A stretch of DNA of 64,000 nt from an uncultured Pseudomonadota bacterium (GCA_903834835.1 CAILKO010000047.1:42823-106822), one strand, 5' to 3'; positions 32,346 to 45,439 are shown, counted from the first letter of the stretch. The notes: a model not told the origin generated them from the letters alone. Translations and numbers: made by a program.

Positions 32346-32888
32346 ATGTACGTGACCCCGGAACAGATACAAGCCGTCAGCAAGGCTGGCAGCGAAGCGG
32401 TGCTCGCTGTCGCGACCGCCCAGTTTGCCGCGTTCGAGAAACTCGCGAGCCTGAACGCGAGCGCAGTGAAGCAGGCCTTCGAAGACTCCGTCAGCCAGAC
32501 CCGTGCCCTGCTCGGCGTCAAGGATCTGCAGGAACTCGCCGGTCTGCAGAATTCCGCCGCGACGCCTGCAGTGGAGCGCGCGATGGCCTACTCGAAGAGC
32601 CTCTACGAAGTGGTCTCGCAGGCGAACGCGAATCTCACCAAGGTGGCCGAGAAGCAAGCCTCCGAGTGGAACGAGAACTTCACCTCGGCCCTGGACAAGC
32701 TGTCGAAGAATGCGCCGGCCGGTTCGGACGTCGCCTTCACGGCGGTCAAGTCCGCACTGGCGGCGGCCAATACGGCCTACGACAGTTTCAGCAAGGTGAC
32801 CCGTCAGGCGACGGAACTGGCGGATGCGAACATCGCCGCCGCAAGCGAAACCGCCAAAGGTCTGAGCCGCGTCAAGAAGGTTGCCTGA
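32346..32888 (+). CDS. phaP: Phasin (PHB granule-associated protein)
   Basis: A 180-residue amphipathic, almost wholly helical protein rich in Ala, Lys, Glu and Ser, with no Cys. It matches PhaP1-type phasins, which coat polyhydroxybutyrate granules. Typical stretches are YVTPEQIQAVSKAGSEA near the N terminus and KSLYEVVSQANANLTKVAEK in the middle. The ATG at 32346 has AAGGAG (32333-32338) with 7-base spacing. It has its own strong promoter flanked by two PhaR-like repeats and ends at a strong terminator. The organism therefore probably stores PHB, although no phaCAB gene is in the window. Confidence 0.93.
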   Translation: MYVTPEQIQAVSKAGSEAVLAVATAQFAAFEKLASLNASAVKQAFEDSVSQTRALLGVKDLQELAGLQNSAATPAVERAMAYSKSLYEVVSQANANLTKVAEKQASEWNENFTSALDKLSKNAPAGSDVAFTAVKSALAAANTAYDSFSKVTRQATELADANIAAASETAKGLSRVKKVA

Positions 32889-32941
32889 ATCAGGTAATAA
32901 AAGGCGAAGCGCTTACTCACTTACGGCGCCCACCAACTGCC

Positions 32942-32967
32942 AAAAACCCCGCTCCGGCGGGGTTTTT
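32942..32967. terminator. Bidirectional rho-independent terminator
   Basis: AAAAACCCCGC, loop TCCG (32953-32956), GCGGGGTTTTT. It lies between the convergent phasin and CinA-like genes and has T-runs on both strands. Confidence 0.9.
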
Positions 32968-32984
32968 GCTTCCTGGCACAGCTT

Positions 32985-33788
32985 TCAAGGCTTGGCTTCC
33001 TCCTGCCTGGCTTCTTCCCACGGATAGCCCGCTGCGTCTATCCATGCACGGATCTCGGCCATCGCCCGGGCGACGGCGTCCGGGGTACCGCGCACACCCA
33101 GCTCGACATGGCGGCGTGAACCGTCCTCGCCCATCGAGGGCAGACTGAAGAGTTTCGCCTCGGTGTACTGCGCACTGATCCGTTCCATGATCGGCATCAG
33201 ATTGCCTTCGCCCGCCTCGAATACGCGTATTGAAGACTCGACCCAGCCGTCACGCCCGGCAAGCGCGGCATAGCGATGGTCCAGCACCCACTCGACCATG
33301 GGCGCAGCCATCTGCGGAAAGCCGGGCACGAAATGGTGACGGCTGATCGAAAACCCCGCGATGCGATTGACCGGGTTCGGAATGATTTCCGAGCCCAGCG
33401 GAAACTCGCCCATCTTCAGCCGCTGCGGCGTGAGCTCGCCGCCGAAGCGCGCGCGGATCTCCTGCTCGGCCTCCGGATGCAGTGCGAGCGGAACGCCGAG
33501 CGCCTCGGCCGCACATTCGCGCGTCAGATCATCGGGCGTCGCGCCGATGCCGCCGAAACTGAACACGATGTCCCCCGAGGCGAAGCTGCGCCGGAAGGAC
33601 TCGGTGAGCCGCGCCGGTTCGTCGCCCAGGTAGGCGCACCAGGCAAGGCGCAATCCGCGCTTCGCAAGCGCGCCGATCAGAAACGCGAAATGCTTGTCTA
33701 GACGCTTGCCGACCAGGATCTCGTCGCCGATCACATAGGCGCCGATCGCCGCGCGCGCGAGTTCCGGTTCCCGGCGGACGGCGCTCAT
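32985..33788 (-). CDS. CinA-like molybdopterin-binding-fold protein
   Basis: A 267-residue protein with the MoCF/MogA-type fold of the CinA N-terminal domain. It has AYVIGDEILVGKRLDKH near the N terminus and FSFGGIGATPDDLTRECAAEALG near residue 75, the latter being the substrate-binding signature. There is no C-terminal nicotinamide-nucleotide amidase domain. The stop lies 17 bases from a bidirectional terminator. The start overlaps the EI24 gene by four bases, so the two are coupled. The reaction is unknown; members are annotated as competence/damage-inducible protein A. Confidence 0.87.
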   Translation of the reverse strand: MSAVRREPELARAAIGAYVIGDEILVGKRLDKHFAFLIGALAKRGLRLAWCAYLGDEPARLTESFRRSFASGDIVFSFGGIGATPDDLTRECAAEALGVPLALHPEAEQEIRARFGGELTPQRLKMGEFPLGSEIIPNPVNRIAGFSISRHHFVPGFPQMAAPMVEWVLDHRYAALAGRDGWVESSIRVFEAGEGNLMPIMERISAQYTEAKLFSLPSMGEDGSRRHVELGVRGTPDAVARAMAEIRAWIDAAGYPWEEARQEEAKP

Positions 33789-34612
33789 GGGCGCCCCCCC
33801 GCCGCCGCAATGCGGGCCGTCCCGACGTCGGATGCGATCAACACGCCCTCAATCGGCGCACCGCGCAGCGCCTCGAGTTCGGCCAGTGCATAGTGGGTGT
33901 AAGCCAGCGAGAACAGCGCGGGCGCAAAAAATCCGAATACGGGCACGAACGAGGCGAGCGCAAGCAGAATGCCGAGCAGATAGAAACCGAAGCGCTGCTC
34001 GAGGTATATCTGCCGCATCTCCGCTGCGCTCGCGTGCTCGGCGAGCGCGTCGTAGCGCAGTACGCGCTGGTTCACCCAGGCCAGTATCCCGATCGGGATC
34101 ACCGGCCAGAGCGGCGGAAACAACCACAGCGGCAGCGTCACCAGGAACAGAAAAATCATCCCGGCCAGGGCGACGCATCCGTTCCACAGGCTGCCCGCTA
34201 GGCTGCCGCCGCGCTGGCGCTGCAGACCGGGGAAGCGGCGCCCCGCGACATGGTTCACCGCCGCCGGCATCGCCACGAAACCGATGATCAGGAGCGCGGT
34301 GAACTGGACCAGCGGCACGATGAAGACCACGATCAGCACGGTGGCGGCAAAACGCGCGACGCCCGCCGGATCCCACTGGACGAAGAAGGTCGCGGTCGCT
34401 ATCCAATCGCGCAGCAAGGCGGCAAGCGCGAGCAGCGTCTCGGTCCAGAACGCGATCAGCAGGCCGCCCCACACCGCAGCCGACAGCAGTACCGGCCAGA
34501 GCATCAACCACAGGATGCGCGGATGGAACACCCCGCCAAGCGCGAGCACCATCGAAGGAAGCACGCCGCGCATCACGCTGCGCGCCGGACCGGAATTGCC
34601 GACATCACTCAT
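33785..34612 (-). CDS. EI24 (CysZ-like) domain membrane protein
   Basis: A 275-residue polytopic inner-membrane protein of the EI24/DUF540 family. Hydrophobic segments are visible at about 17-58, 84-115, 150-185 and 210-240. The conserved LPLWLFPPLWPVIPIGILAWVNQRVLRYDALAEHA stretch (centre of the protein) is the family hallmark, though only its order is informative here. CysZ of this superfamily imports sulfate, but these longer betaproteobacterial members have no assigned substrate. Coupled by a 4-base overlap to the CinA-like gene. Confidence 0.85.
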   Translation of the reverse strand: MSDVGNSGPARSVMRGVLPSMVLALGGVFHPRILWLMLWPVLLSAAVWGGLLIAFWTETLLALAALLRDWIATATFFVQWDPAGVARFAATVLIVVFIVPLVQFTALLIIGFVAMPAAVNHVAGRRFPGLQRQRGGSLAGSLWNGCVALAGMIFLFLVTLPLWLFPPLWPVIPIGILAWVNQRVLRYDALAEHASAAEMRQIYLEQRFGFYLLGILLALASFVPVFGFFAPALFSLAYTHYALAELEALRGAPIEGVLIASDVGTARIAAAGGRP

Positions 34613-34685
34613 TCAATTGCCCCTGGTCCCGTCATGATGCCGCCTTTGATCCGCTCGCGATGCAGCCGCAAACAGGACCGTTGTC

Positions 34686-38537
<3,852 letters not shown>

Positions 38538-38693
38538 GGCCGGGCGAGTTTACCCGCTGCACCGCGCGCCCGTCGGTAATCGCACAGCCTGCAAAACATG
38601 CACGCGCTCCCTGCCAGCGGCTTGTTAGACTGCGCCTCCCCGACTACACCCCCTGTCCGCTGCGCGCCGGAGCCCCAGCGCACGGCGTCCCCG

Positions 38694-39860
38694 ATGGCAC
38701 TGCTCCTCATCACGATGCTCGGCTTCACCGTCACGGTCGCCTACATGGCCTGCCGCGTGGCGCTCAGCCTGCTCGCACTGCAAAGCGGCGAGAGCGCGAT
38801 GACGGTGGGCGTGCTGTTCGCGCTGTTTTCCGTGCTGCAGATCGGCTCGGGCGTCCATACGGGCCGCTGGATCGACCGCGCCGGCCTGCGGCTCCCCGGC
38901 GTCTGTTTCTGCCTGCTCACGCTCGCGAGCATGGGCGCCGTATTCCTCGCGCCGGGCCTCGCGACGCTTGCGCTGTGTGCGGCCGCCACGGGCAGCCTGA
39001 TGATGTACAACCTCACCGGCCTCTCCGCGGTAGCGGGCCAGATCGGCGGCGGCGCGCGACGCTCGACGAATATCGCCTGGTACATGCTGGGCAATTCGGC
39101 CGGTCTCACCGTGGGCCCGCTCTTCGCCGGCTTCGGCACCGACCTCATCGGTGCGCACCGCGTGTTCGGCGCCCTGATGCTGCTGCCGGTGCTGATCATG
39201 CTGCAACTCGCGCTGTGGCGCGGCAAACCCGCGCGGCAGCAGGCCGTGCAGGACGGCACGCTGCACCCGTCCGCGGGCGCGAGCACGCTTTCCCTCGCGC
39301 GCTCGCGCACCGTGTTCCCCGCGCTCGTCGTCACGCTGTTCGGCCCGAGCACCTACGAGATTTTCACGTTCGCGGTGCCGGTGCTGGGCGTCGAGGCCGG
39401 ACTCAGCGCCTCGCAGATCGGCATCGTGCTGGGCAGCGGTTCGGCCATGGCCCTGTCGGCACGCGTCTTCCTGCCGGCCCTCGCGCGCCGGCTGAATGCC
39501 TGGACCGTTGCCTGGGCGGCCTACGCGACCAACGGCGTCGGGCTGGTCGCACTTGCCTGCACCGACGGCATGGCATCCATGCTTGCCGTCGGCCTGGTGC
39601 TCGGGCTCGCGCACGGCGTGGCGAATCCGACTCTGATGTCGCTCTACCACGGCGCACTGCCCAAGGGGCGCGAGGCCGAGATGTTCGGCTTCCGCGGCGT
39701 GATGGTGGCCGGTGTGATCGGCCTGCTGCCGCTCGCCGTGGGCGCGATCGGCACGCTGGTGGGATTGCCGCCCGTGCTCGCGGTGGTGGCCGCGGGCGGC
39801 GGGGTGCTGAGCCGCTATGCCTGGCGCCACGGCGCAGCGCTGCGGAGCGCCCGCGGATGA
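38694..39860 (+). CDS. MFS transporter, first of a tandem pair
   Basis: A 388-residue major facilitator protein with about 12 membrane helices. The loop 2-3 motif reads TGRWIDRAGLRLPG, and the central part holds RSTNIAWYMLGNSAGLTVGP. It is a clear paralogue of the next gene: both share GRWIDR, IAWYM(L/F)GNSA, SASQIGI and AWT(V)AW at equivalent positions. The ATG at 38694 is chosen over 38598 because it begins the first helix (LLLITMLGFTVTVAYMA). The stop overlaps the next start as ATGA. The substrate is unknown. Confidence 0.82.
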   Translation: MALLLITMLGFTVTVAYMACRVALSLLALQSGESAMTVGVLFALFSVLQIGSGVHTGRWIDRAGLRLPGVCFCLLTLASMGAVFLAPGLATLALCAAATGSLMMYNLTGLSAVAGQIGGGARRSTNIAWYMLGNSAGLTVGPLFAGFGTDLIGAHRVFGALMLLPVLIMLQLALWRGKPARQQAVQDGTLHPSAGASTLSLARSRTVFPALVVTLFGPSTYEIFTFAVPVLGVEAGLSASQIGIVLGSGSAMALSARVFLPALARRLNAWTVAWAAYATNGVGLVALACTDGMASMLAVGLVLGLAHGVANPTLMSLYHGALPKGREAEMFGFRGVMVAGVIGLLPLAVGAIGTLVGLPPVLAVVAAGGGVLSRYAWRHGAALRSARG

Positions 39861-40999
39861 CCTTGCTGCTCGTCGTGCTGCTCGGCTTTTTCGGCACGGT
39901 TGCCTTCATCGGCAGCCGCGTTGCGGTGAGCCTGCTCGCGATCCAGACCGGGTCCGGGCCGGCGGACATCGGCCTGCTGTTTTTCCTCTATTCGGTGGCG
40001 CAGGTGCTGCTCGGCGTGGCGACCGGGCGCTGGATAGACCGGGTCGGTCTCGTCCTCCCGGGCGTGGTCTGCGCGCTCGCGACGATGGCCGGCCTCGGCG
40101 CGGTCTATGCCGCGCCCTCCTGGTGGACGCTCGTGTTCTGCTCCATCGCCACCGGCAGCATGATGATGTACTGCATCACGGGACTGAACGCCGCGGCAGG
40201 CGAGCTCGGCGATCCGGCGCGACGCAGCGCGAGCATCGCCTGGTACATGTTCGGCAATTCGGCCGCGCTGGGAATCGGGCCGGTGCTCACGGGTTTCGGT
40301 GTCGACCTGTACGGCGCGCGCGCCGTCTTCGGCCTCATCGCCCTAGTTCCCGGGATCCTCATTCTGTGCCTGTGGCTCGGTCGGGCACGCCTCGTGCGTC
40401 CGCCGCGCGAGCGCCCGGCCGCCGGCGAAGGCGCGATCGCGCTTGCGCTGTCGGCACCCGTACGGCCCGCGCTGATCGTGAGTCTGTTCGGCCCGCTGGT
40501 CTACGAGATGTATACCTTCTTCGTCCCTATCCTCGGCTCTGCCGCCGGGCTCTCGGCCTCGCAGATCGGCATTGCGCTCGGCACCACCGCTGCGGTGTCG
40601 GTCGCCACGCGCGCGGTGTTGCCGCGCATCGTTCGCTGGTTGCGCGAGTGGACGGTCGCCTGGACGACCTATCTCGTCAGCGGCAGCGCCTTTCTCGCGC
40701 TCGGCTGGGCGGCGAGCCTGCCGCCCCTCGTCGTGATCGCGACCGTGATCGGCGTGAGCCACGGCATCGGCAACCCGGTGATGATGGTGCTGTTCCACAA
40801 TTCCCTGCCGCGCGATCGCCAGGCTGAGATGTACGGCCTGCGCGGCGTGCTCAGCACCGGCGCACTCGGCGGCTCGCCGCTCATCGCCGGCGCGCTCAGC
40901 ACGGTGCTCGGCGCGATTCCCGTGCTCGGACTCGTGACCGGCGGCTGCTACGTGCTGGCTGTCTACGCGCGGCGCCACGGCCGTGCGCGCACGGCCTGA
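39857..40999 (+). CDS. MFS transporter, second of a tandem pair
   Basis: A 380-residue paralogue of the preceding gene, translationally coupled to it by a 4-base ATGA overlap. Helix 1 is LLLVVLLGFFGTVAFIGSR; the loop 2-3 motif is TGRWIDRVGLVLPG; RSASIAWYMFGNSAALGIGP and LSASQIGIALGTT follow. The pair looks like a tandem gene duplication that has diverged throughout rather than a recent copy. The substrate is unknown. It converges with another MFS gene 9 bp away. Confidence 0.82.
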   Translation: MTLLLVVLLGFFGTVAFIGSRVAVSLLAIQTGSGPADIGLLFFLYSVAQVLLGVATGRWIDRVGLVLPGVVCALATMAGLGAVYAAPSWWTLVFCSIATGSMMMYCITGLNAAAGELGDPARRSASIAWYMFGNSAALGIGPVLTGFGVDLYGARAVFGLIALVPGILILCLWLGRARLVRPPRERPAAGEGAIALALSAPVRPALIVSLFGPLVYEMYTFFVPILGSAAGLSASQIGIALGTTAAVSVATRAVLPRIVRWLREWTVAWTTYLVSGSAFLALGWAASLPPLVVIATVIGVSHGIGNPVMMVLFHNSLPRDRQAEMYGLRGVLSTGALGGSPLIAGALSTVLGAIPVLGLVTGGCYVLAVYARRHGRARTA

Positions 41000-41008
41000 G
41001 CCCTTGCT

Positions 41009-42250
41009 CTAGCCGCGTGCTCGCGGCGGCCGCGCAAACAGGAAGCAGAGCGTGCCGATGCCGGACATCATGCCGATCACGGTGAAACCCGCTCGATAAT
41101 TGCCCAGCAGGTCCGCGAACGCGCCGGCCACCAGCGGCCCCGCAGCATGGCCGATCACGGTGATGATCGCGGAAAGGCCGATGATCTTTCCGATCGCTCG
41201 CCGGCCGAAGTAATCCGCCCGGATCGCGTTCATCAGCGGTCCGCGCCAGCCCCAGGCGACGCCCTGCGCGAGCGCAAACGCGAACAGCATCGCGAAGGAA
41301 CTCGCATAGGCGAGCAGCAACACGCCCGCCATGTGCAGCAGCATGCAGGCCGCACAGACCATGCGTTTGTCGAAGCGGTCCCCCCATAGCCAGCCGCCCG
41401 CAATGCCCGCGCCGTAGAACACAATCATCATGCTCATCACCGCGGCGGCCGCAGACACGCTGTAGCCGAGCGACTCCTTCATGTGAACGATGGCGTGCAC
41501 GTTCACCGCGGCGACCGACATCAGCGCGAGCCCGTGCCCGATGGATACCAGCCAGAAGGCGCGTGTGCGAACCGCCTGCGCGAGCGTGAATTCCGGCGCG
41601 GCGCCGCCCGCTTCCGCACGTGCGCCCGCCTGCGGCCGTGGCTCACCGTCCACCGTCTCCCCGATCTCCTCCGGACGATTCCGGACCAGGGAAATCGCCG
41701 GAAAGCCGAGCGCCAGTACCAGCAGACCCGAGCCGATCGCGGTCGCGCGCCAGCCGTAGTGCTGCATCGACCAGGCGACCGCGGGTGCCACCACGCCCCC
41801 CAGCGCGAGCCCGATCTGCAGCGCCGCGAGCGCGCGCGCCCGGCGCCGCTCGAACCAGTTGATGATGATGACGCTCGCCGGGAAGAAACCTGACAGCGTT
41901 ATTCCGAGCGCGATCAGCACGAACGCCGTGTAGAAGCCCACGAGACTGCTGATCAGGCCGAGCAGGATGAGACCCGCGCCGAGCAAGCCGATGCCGGCGC
42001 GCATCATGCCGCGCGCGCCGAAACGGTCGATGATCCAGCCCTGGAGCGGACCAAGCAGCGCCCCCTCGATCTGCTGCATCGAGGCGGCGCCCGCGATCGC
42101 CGTCTTGCTCCAGCCGAAAGTCTCGCGCAGCACGACCAGGTAGGCGCCGAACGAGAAGGTCACGAGCGAGGTCTGCAGCAGTTGCACCGCCGCACCCGAG
42201 GCGACGATGTACCAGCCGTAGAAGAGGCGGTGGCGCGGGGACGACGTCAT
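41009..42250 (-). CDS. MFS transporter (oxalate/formate-antiporter-like or monocarboxylate type)
   Basis: A 413-residue major facilitator with about 12 helices. It starts FYGWYIVASGAAVQLLQTSLV, the N terminus common in OFA and monocarboxylate-type transporters, and continues FSFGAYLVVLRETFGWSKTAIAGA. Near the first loop is GPLQGWIIDRFGARGMMRAG. A central hydrophilic loop (about residues 195-220) separates the halves. It is not closely related to the tandem pair to its left. An organic acid substrate is a reasonable guess only. Confidence 0.82.
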   Translation of the reverse strand: MTSSPRHRLFYGWYIVASGAAVQLLQTSLVTFSFGAYLVVLRETFGWSKTAIAGAASMQQIEGALLGPLQGWIIDRFGARGMMRAGIGLLGAGLILLGLISSLVGFYTAFVLIALGITLSGFFPASVIIINWFERRRARALAALQIGLALGGVVAPAVAWSMQHYGWRATAIGSGLLVLALGFPAISLVRNRPEEIGETVDGEPRPQAGARAEAGGAAPEFTLAQAVRTRAFWLVSIGHGLALMSVAAVNVHAIVHMKESLGYSVSAAAAVMSMMIVFYGAGIAGGWLWGDRFDKRMVCAACMLLHMAGVLLLAYASSFAMLFAFALAQGVAWGWRGPLMNAIRADYFGRRAIGKIIGLSAIITVIGHAAGPLVAGAFADLLGNYRAGFTVIGMMSGIGTLCFLFARPPRARG

Positions 42251-42343
42251 CTTCGGTGGACCTGGCGTCGCTCGGAGGAAAAAAGGGGGGGCGAGTGTAG
42301 CGCGGCCGGCGCCGGAGGAAGAAAGAACGGCCTTGCCGGCGCC

Positions 42344-43621
42344 TCAGCGCGCGAGGCGCGAGTTCGCGAGTTCGAGCCGGTCGACGAGGTTGCGAACGAG
42401 GGCACGCGTGAGCTGCAGCTGGGCGCCGACGCTCATCTGGGCAAGCGACTGCGGTCCGAATTCGGCGAGCAGCAGCGGCGTCATGGACTCCACCGTCGCA
42501 TGGCGCGGCAGCGTGCCGCCCCGGATATAGGCCATCTCGCCAAAGCATTCGCTTTCATTCACGAGATTCAAGAGCCGGCCCTGGCGCGTGACCTTGGCCT
42601 GCCCCTCGGCGAGCAGGAAGAAACTGTCGCCCGGCTCGCTTTCGCGCACGATAGGCTGCGCGGGCGCGATGCGCGCCCAGCTCCCGGCACGCGCCAGCTC
42701 CCAGAGTTCCGCATCGCTGAGGCCCGCCAGCATGTCGACCTTTTTCATCGCGACGTACTTTTCGCTGTCGGCGATTGCCTCCGCCGGCATCACCTGGCGA
42801 CCCGCCCGGGAAAGCTCGAGCGCGAACTCCTGCCAGCTCCCGTAGCGGTGCTCGGGCTTCTTTTTCAGCGCGCGCAGCACCACCGCGTCCATGAAGGGCG
42901 GCAGCTCGGGTCGCAGACGCGTGGGCGGCGCGGGATCTTCGGTGAGGATGGCGCTTACCAGCGCATCGAGGCTGTCCGCGACAAAAGGACGCCGACCGGT
43001 CAGCAGTTCGTAGAGCACCACGCCGAGCGAATACATGTCGCTTGCGAAACCGGGTTCGGCGCCCTCGATCTGTTCGGGCGACATGTAGAACGGCGAGCCC
43101 ATTGCCGCAGTCTGGACCGCATGGCTCTTTTTCAGGAAGGCAGCCCCGAAATCCGCGATCTTCACCTCGGTGCCCTGCGCGAGCATGATGTTCGCAGGCT
43201 TGATGTCGCGATGCACGATGCCTTCCTGGAAGGCGTAGTCGAGCGCGCCGCAGCACTTGAAGCCGATCTGCAGCACGTCGGCCACGGGCAGCAGGCTGCC
43301 CGTGTGCACATGCGCCGAGAGATCGCCTCCGGTCACAAGCTCCATCGCGATATGGCCGGAGTCGTCCTGCACCACTGCATCCAGAATGCCGACGATGTGG
43401 GGATGGCGCAGGTTGCCGGCGAGCGAGGCCTCGTTCAGGAACTGGGCCCGGTAGACCGTGCCGAACTCCGCATCCTGAAACACTTCGGGCTCGATGGTCT
43501 TCAGCGCCACCTGGCGCCCCGAAAAGCTGTCTACCGCGAGGTAGACGGTGCCGGTTGCACCTTTGCCGAGCAGCTTCTGGATTTCGTACTTTCCGACTTG
43601 CAGCGAGAGGTCCAGCTCCAT
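42344..43621 (-). CDS. Ser/Thr protein kinase with C-terminal cyclic-nucleotide-binding domain
   Basis: A 425-residue cytosolic fusion. The kinase domain (about 10-275) has the glycine loop LGKGATGTVYLAVD, Lys41 in VALKTI, the catalytic HRDIKPANI with Asp139, DFG at 157-159 and SPEQ in the activation region, so it should be active. The C-terminal 120 residues fit a cyclic-nucleotide-binding/cupin-like domain (EPGDSFFLLAEGQAKV, then CFGEMAYIRGG). There is no membrane segment. The ATG at 43621 gives the usual N terminus; an ATG at 43708 is possible. Targets are unknown; the cNMP domain suggests ligand-controlled kinase activity. Confidence 0.87.
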   Translation of the reverse strand: MELDLSLQVGKYEIQKLLGKGATGTVYLAVDSFSGRQVALKTIEPEVFQDAEFGTVYRAQFLNEASLAGNLRHPHIVGILDAVVQDDSGHIAMELVTGGDLSAHVHTGSLLPVADVLQIGFKCCGALDYAFQEGIVHRDIKPANIMLAQGTEVKIADFGAAFLKKSHAVQTAAMGSPFYMSPEQIEGAEPGFASDMYSLGVVLYELLTGRRPFVADSLDALVSAILTEDPAPPTRLRPELPPFMDAVVLRALKKKPEHRYGSWQEFALELSRAGRQVMPAEAIADSEKYVAMKKVDMLAGLSDAELWELARAGSWARIAPAQPIVRESEPGDSFFLLAEGQAKVTRQGRLLNLVNESECFGEMAYIRGGTLPRHATVESMTPLLLAEFGPQSLAQMSVGAQLQLTRALVRNLVDRLELANSRLAR

Positions 43622-43747
43622 GTATCGCGGGTAGGTCCGTAAAGCGTGGCGGCCACTATAGCAGCCGCCATCAGCCGGCCCCGTGACGGATTTGGCTAGC
43701 GCGCACAATCAGCGCCGTGCCTCGTACACAGCCGCCTCGCGACGCGC

Positions 43748-44245
43748 TCAGAGCAGACTGGCGATCCTGCAACTGGAGAAGGGGTTCACCGGCGCGAACA
43801 GAGCGCGCAACACCTGGCCCGGCGGTGGCAGCGCGCGCGAGCGCCCCGGAAGGAGATAGGCGGGAACGTCGCCCGACTCGTCGTATCCCGGAACTTCGCT
43901 CGCCGCGAGCGGCCGCACGCCGAGCGCCACCATCGGATCATCCGCATTCAGGTCGACCACAACGTTCTGACCCGGCACGTTGAGTTCGGCCGCAAACTCA
44001 GGTGCCACCGGCGCGACCACCGACACCTGCCGTCCGGGAACGTCGACCTCGACGAACAGCTTCCGGCCTGTCGCTGCAGAGGACAGCGCGATCGCGGGCT
44101 CGATATAGACATTGCCCGATACGCGCAGGAATACGCCGCGGGCCTGACCGCGCGCCGAGGTATAGTCCTGCGCGAGAGCGAGGGTCGGCACGAGGATGCC
44201 GAGGGCGAAGATGATTCCTGAAAATCGGTCCGAGGCCTGACGCAT
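43748..44245 (-). CDS. Small secreted protein of unknown function
   Basis: A 165-residue protein with a clear signal peptide (FSGIIFALGILVPTLALAQ, cleavage probably after ALA about residue 25). The mature part is rich in Val, Pro, Ala and Leu and looks beta-rich, with KLFVEVDVPGRQVSVVAP and VPGQNVVVDLNADDP. One cysteine lies near the C terminus. I do not recognise a family. It is probably periplasmic. It is upstream of the kinase on the same strand with a 126-bp gap, so they may be unrelated. Confidence 0.65.
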   Translation of the reverse strand: MRQASDRFSGIIFALGILVPTLALAQDYTSARGQARGVFLRVSGNVYIEPAIALSSAATGRKLFVEVDVPGRQVSVVAPVAPEFAAELNVPGQNVVVDLNADDPMVALGVRPLAASEVPGYDESGDVPAYLLPGRSRALPPPGQVLRALFAPVNPFSSCRIASLL

Positions 44246-44367
44246 GGCGGCTCTCCGTTGAACGGGCTAATCGCATATTCGGCCTGCGGCGGCGGAACTT
44301 TAGCGGGCCGCCCTATATCATTCGCCCGGCGGCGGTCGCCGCGCAGCTACCGGGAAGGGGGAGTTCC

Positions 44368-45327
44368 ATGGCAGGCGAAGTCGTTTTCAGCATGAGCGAG
44401 GACGAAGCCGTCCGCATGCTGCCCAAGCTCAGCAACTGGGGCCTCTGGGGCGCCGAGGATCAGCGCGGCACACTCAACTACATCACGCCGGCGCACCGCC
44501 AGCGCGCGCTCGCCACGGTACGCGAGGGGCGCACCCTGAGCTGCAGCCTGCCGATCGAGACCATCGCGCCCGCAGCCCCGGCCAACGCCGTGCACTGGAA
44601 CATCATGCTGGGCGGCGACCAGGTGCCGGCCTCCGGCATGGGCGTGGCGAGCGACTACATCGGCCTCGCCCCGCACGGCATCATGCATACGCACCTGGAC
44701 GCGCTCTGCCACATTTTCTTCGACGCGATGATGTACAACCGCCGACCCGCCTCGATGGTGACTTCGCGCGGCGCGCAGGCCAATGCGGTGAGCGCCGCGG
44801 CCGAAGGGATCGTGACGCGCGGCGTGCTGCTCGACATCCCGCGCCTGCGCAAGGTCGACTATGTGCCCGCCGGGCAGCCGGTGCGACGCGCCGAACTCGA
44901 AGCGGCGGAAGCCGCCGCCGGCATCCGCATCGAGCCGGGCGATGCGCTGCTCGTGCGCGTCGGACGCCACCTGCGCCGGCTCGCCGAGGGCGTGGAGAGC
45001 GAACGCGGCATCGATCGCACGGGCGATCACCGCACGCTGCCCGGCATGGACCCGGACTGCCTGCCGTTCCTGCACGAGCGCCGCATCGCGCTGCTCGGCT
45101 GCGACGGCATCAGCGACGTGATGCCCTCGCCCTACAAGCGCGCGCGGCTGCCGATCCACGTTGGCGCCCTGGTATTCATGGGCCTGCACCTGCTCGACAA
45201 CGCGGTGCTCGACGAGCTGGCTGCGGCCTGCGCCGAACGCGCCAGCTGGGAGTTCCTGTTCATGCTCGCGCCGCTGCGCATCACCGGCGGCACCTGCTCG
45301 CCGGCCAACCCGCTGGCGATGATCTGA
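44368..45327 (+). CDS. Cyclase family (metal-dependent hydrolase, kynurenine-formamidase-like)
   Basis: A 319-residue protein of the Cyclase family (PF04199). The metal-binding motif appears as HGIMHTHLDALCHIFF around residue 109, and GVLLDIPRLRKV follows as in the family. Members include bacterial kynurenine formamidase and hydrolases of cyclic amides; the specific substrate here is unknown. A GGGGGAG Shine-Dalgarno lies just upstream of the ATG. No signal peptide is seen. It lies 112 bp before the patatin-related gene on the same strand, with the inverted-repeat operator between. Confidence 0.85.
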   Translation: MAGEVVFSMSEDEAVRMLPKLSNWGLWGAEDQRGTLNYITPAHRQRALATVREGRTLSCSLPIETIAPAAPANAVHWNIMLGGDQVPASGMGVASDYIGLAPHGIMHTHLDALCHIFFDAMMYNRRPASMVTSRGAQANAVSAAAEGIVTRGVLLDIPRLRKVDYVPAGQPVRRAELEAAEAAAGIRIEPGDALLVRVGRHLRRLAEGVESERGIDRTGDHRTLPGMDPDCLPFLHERRIALLGCDGISDVMPSPYKRARLPIHVGALVFMGLHLLDNAVLDELAAACAERASWEFLFMLAPLRITGGTCSPANPLAMI

Positions 45328-45374
45328 GACCCGGCCCGGCCATGGGGGAGGAAAAAAAGCCTGAACCCGAAATT

Positions 45375-45396
45375 ATAGTAACGTATATGTTACTAT
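45375..45396. promoter_or_regulatory. Inverted-repeat operator ATAGTAAC-N6-GTTACTAT (copy 2)
   Basis: ATAGTAAC (45375-45382), centre GTATAT, GTTACTAT (45389-45396). The arms are identical to those at 18282-18303, with identical spacing. It is centred 54 bp before the patatin-related ATG and overlaps -10-like hexamers. It is a short AT-rich island in very GC-rich DNA. Confidence 0.75.
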
Positions 45397-45439
45397 TTAA
45401 CGGTGGGCAGCCCGCCGGGCTTCCCCTGGAGGCCGGGCA

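Noticed and set aside
25035..32962. Similar GC hairpins (CCCCGC / GCGGGG) at 25035 and 32947 as a possible dispersed repeat
   Set aside because: Both are explained as ordinary rho-independent terminators with T-runs, and their loops differ.
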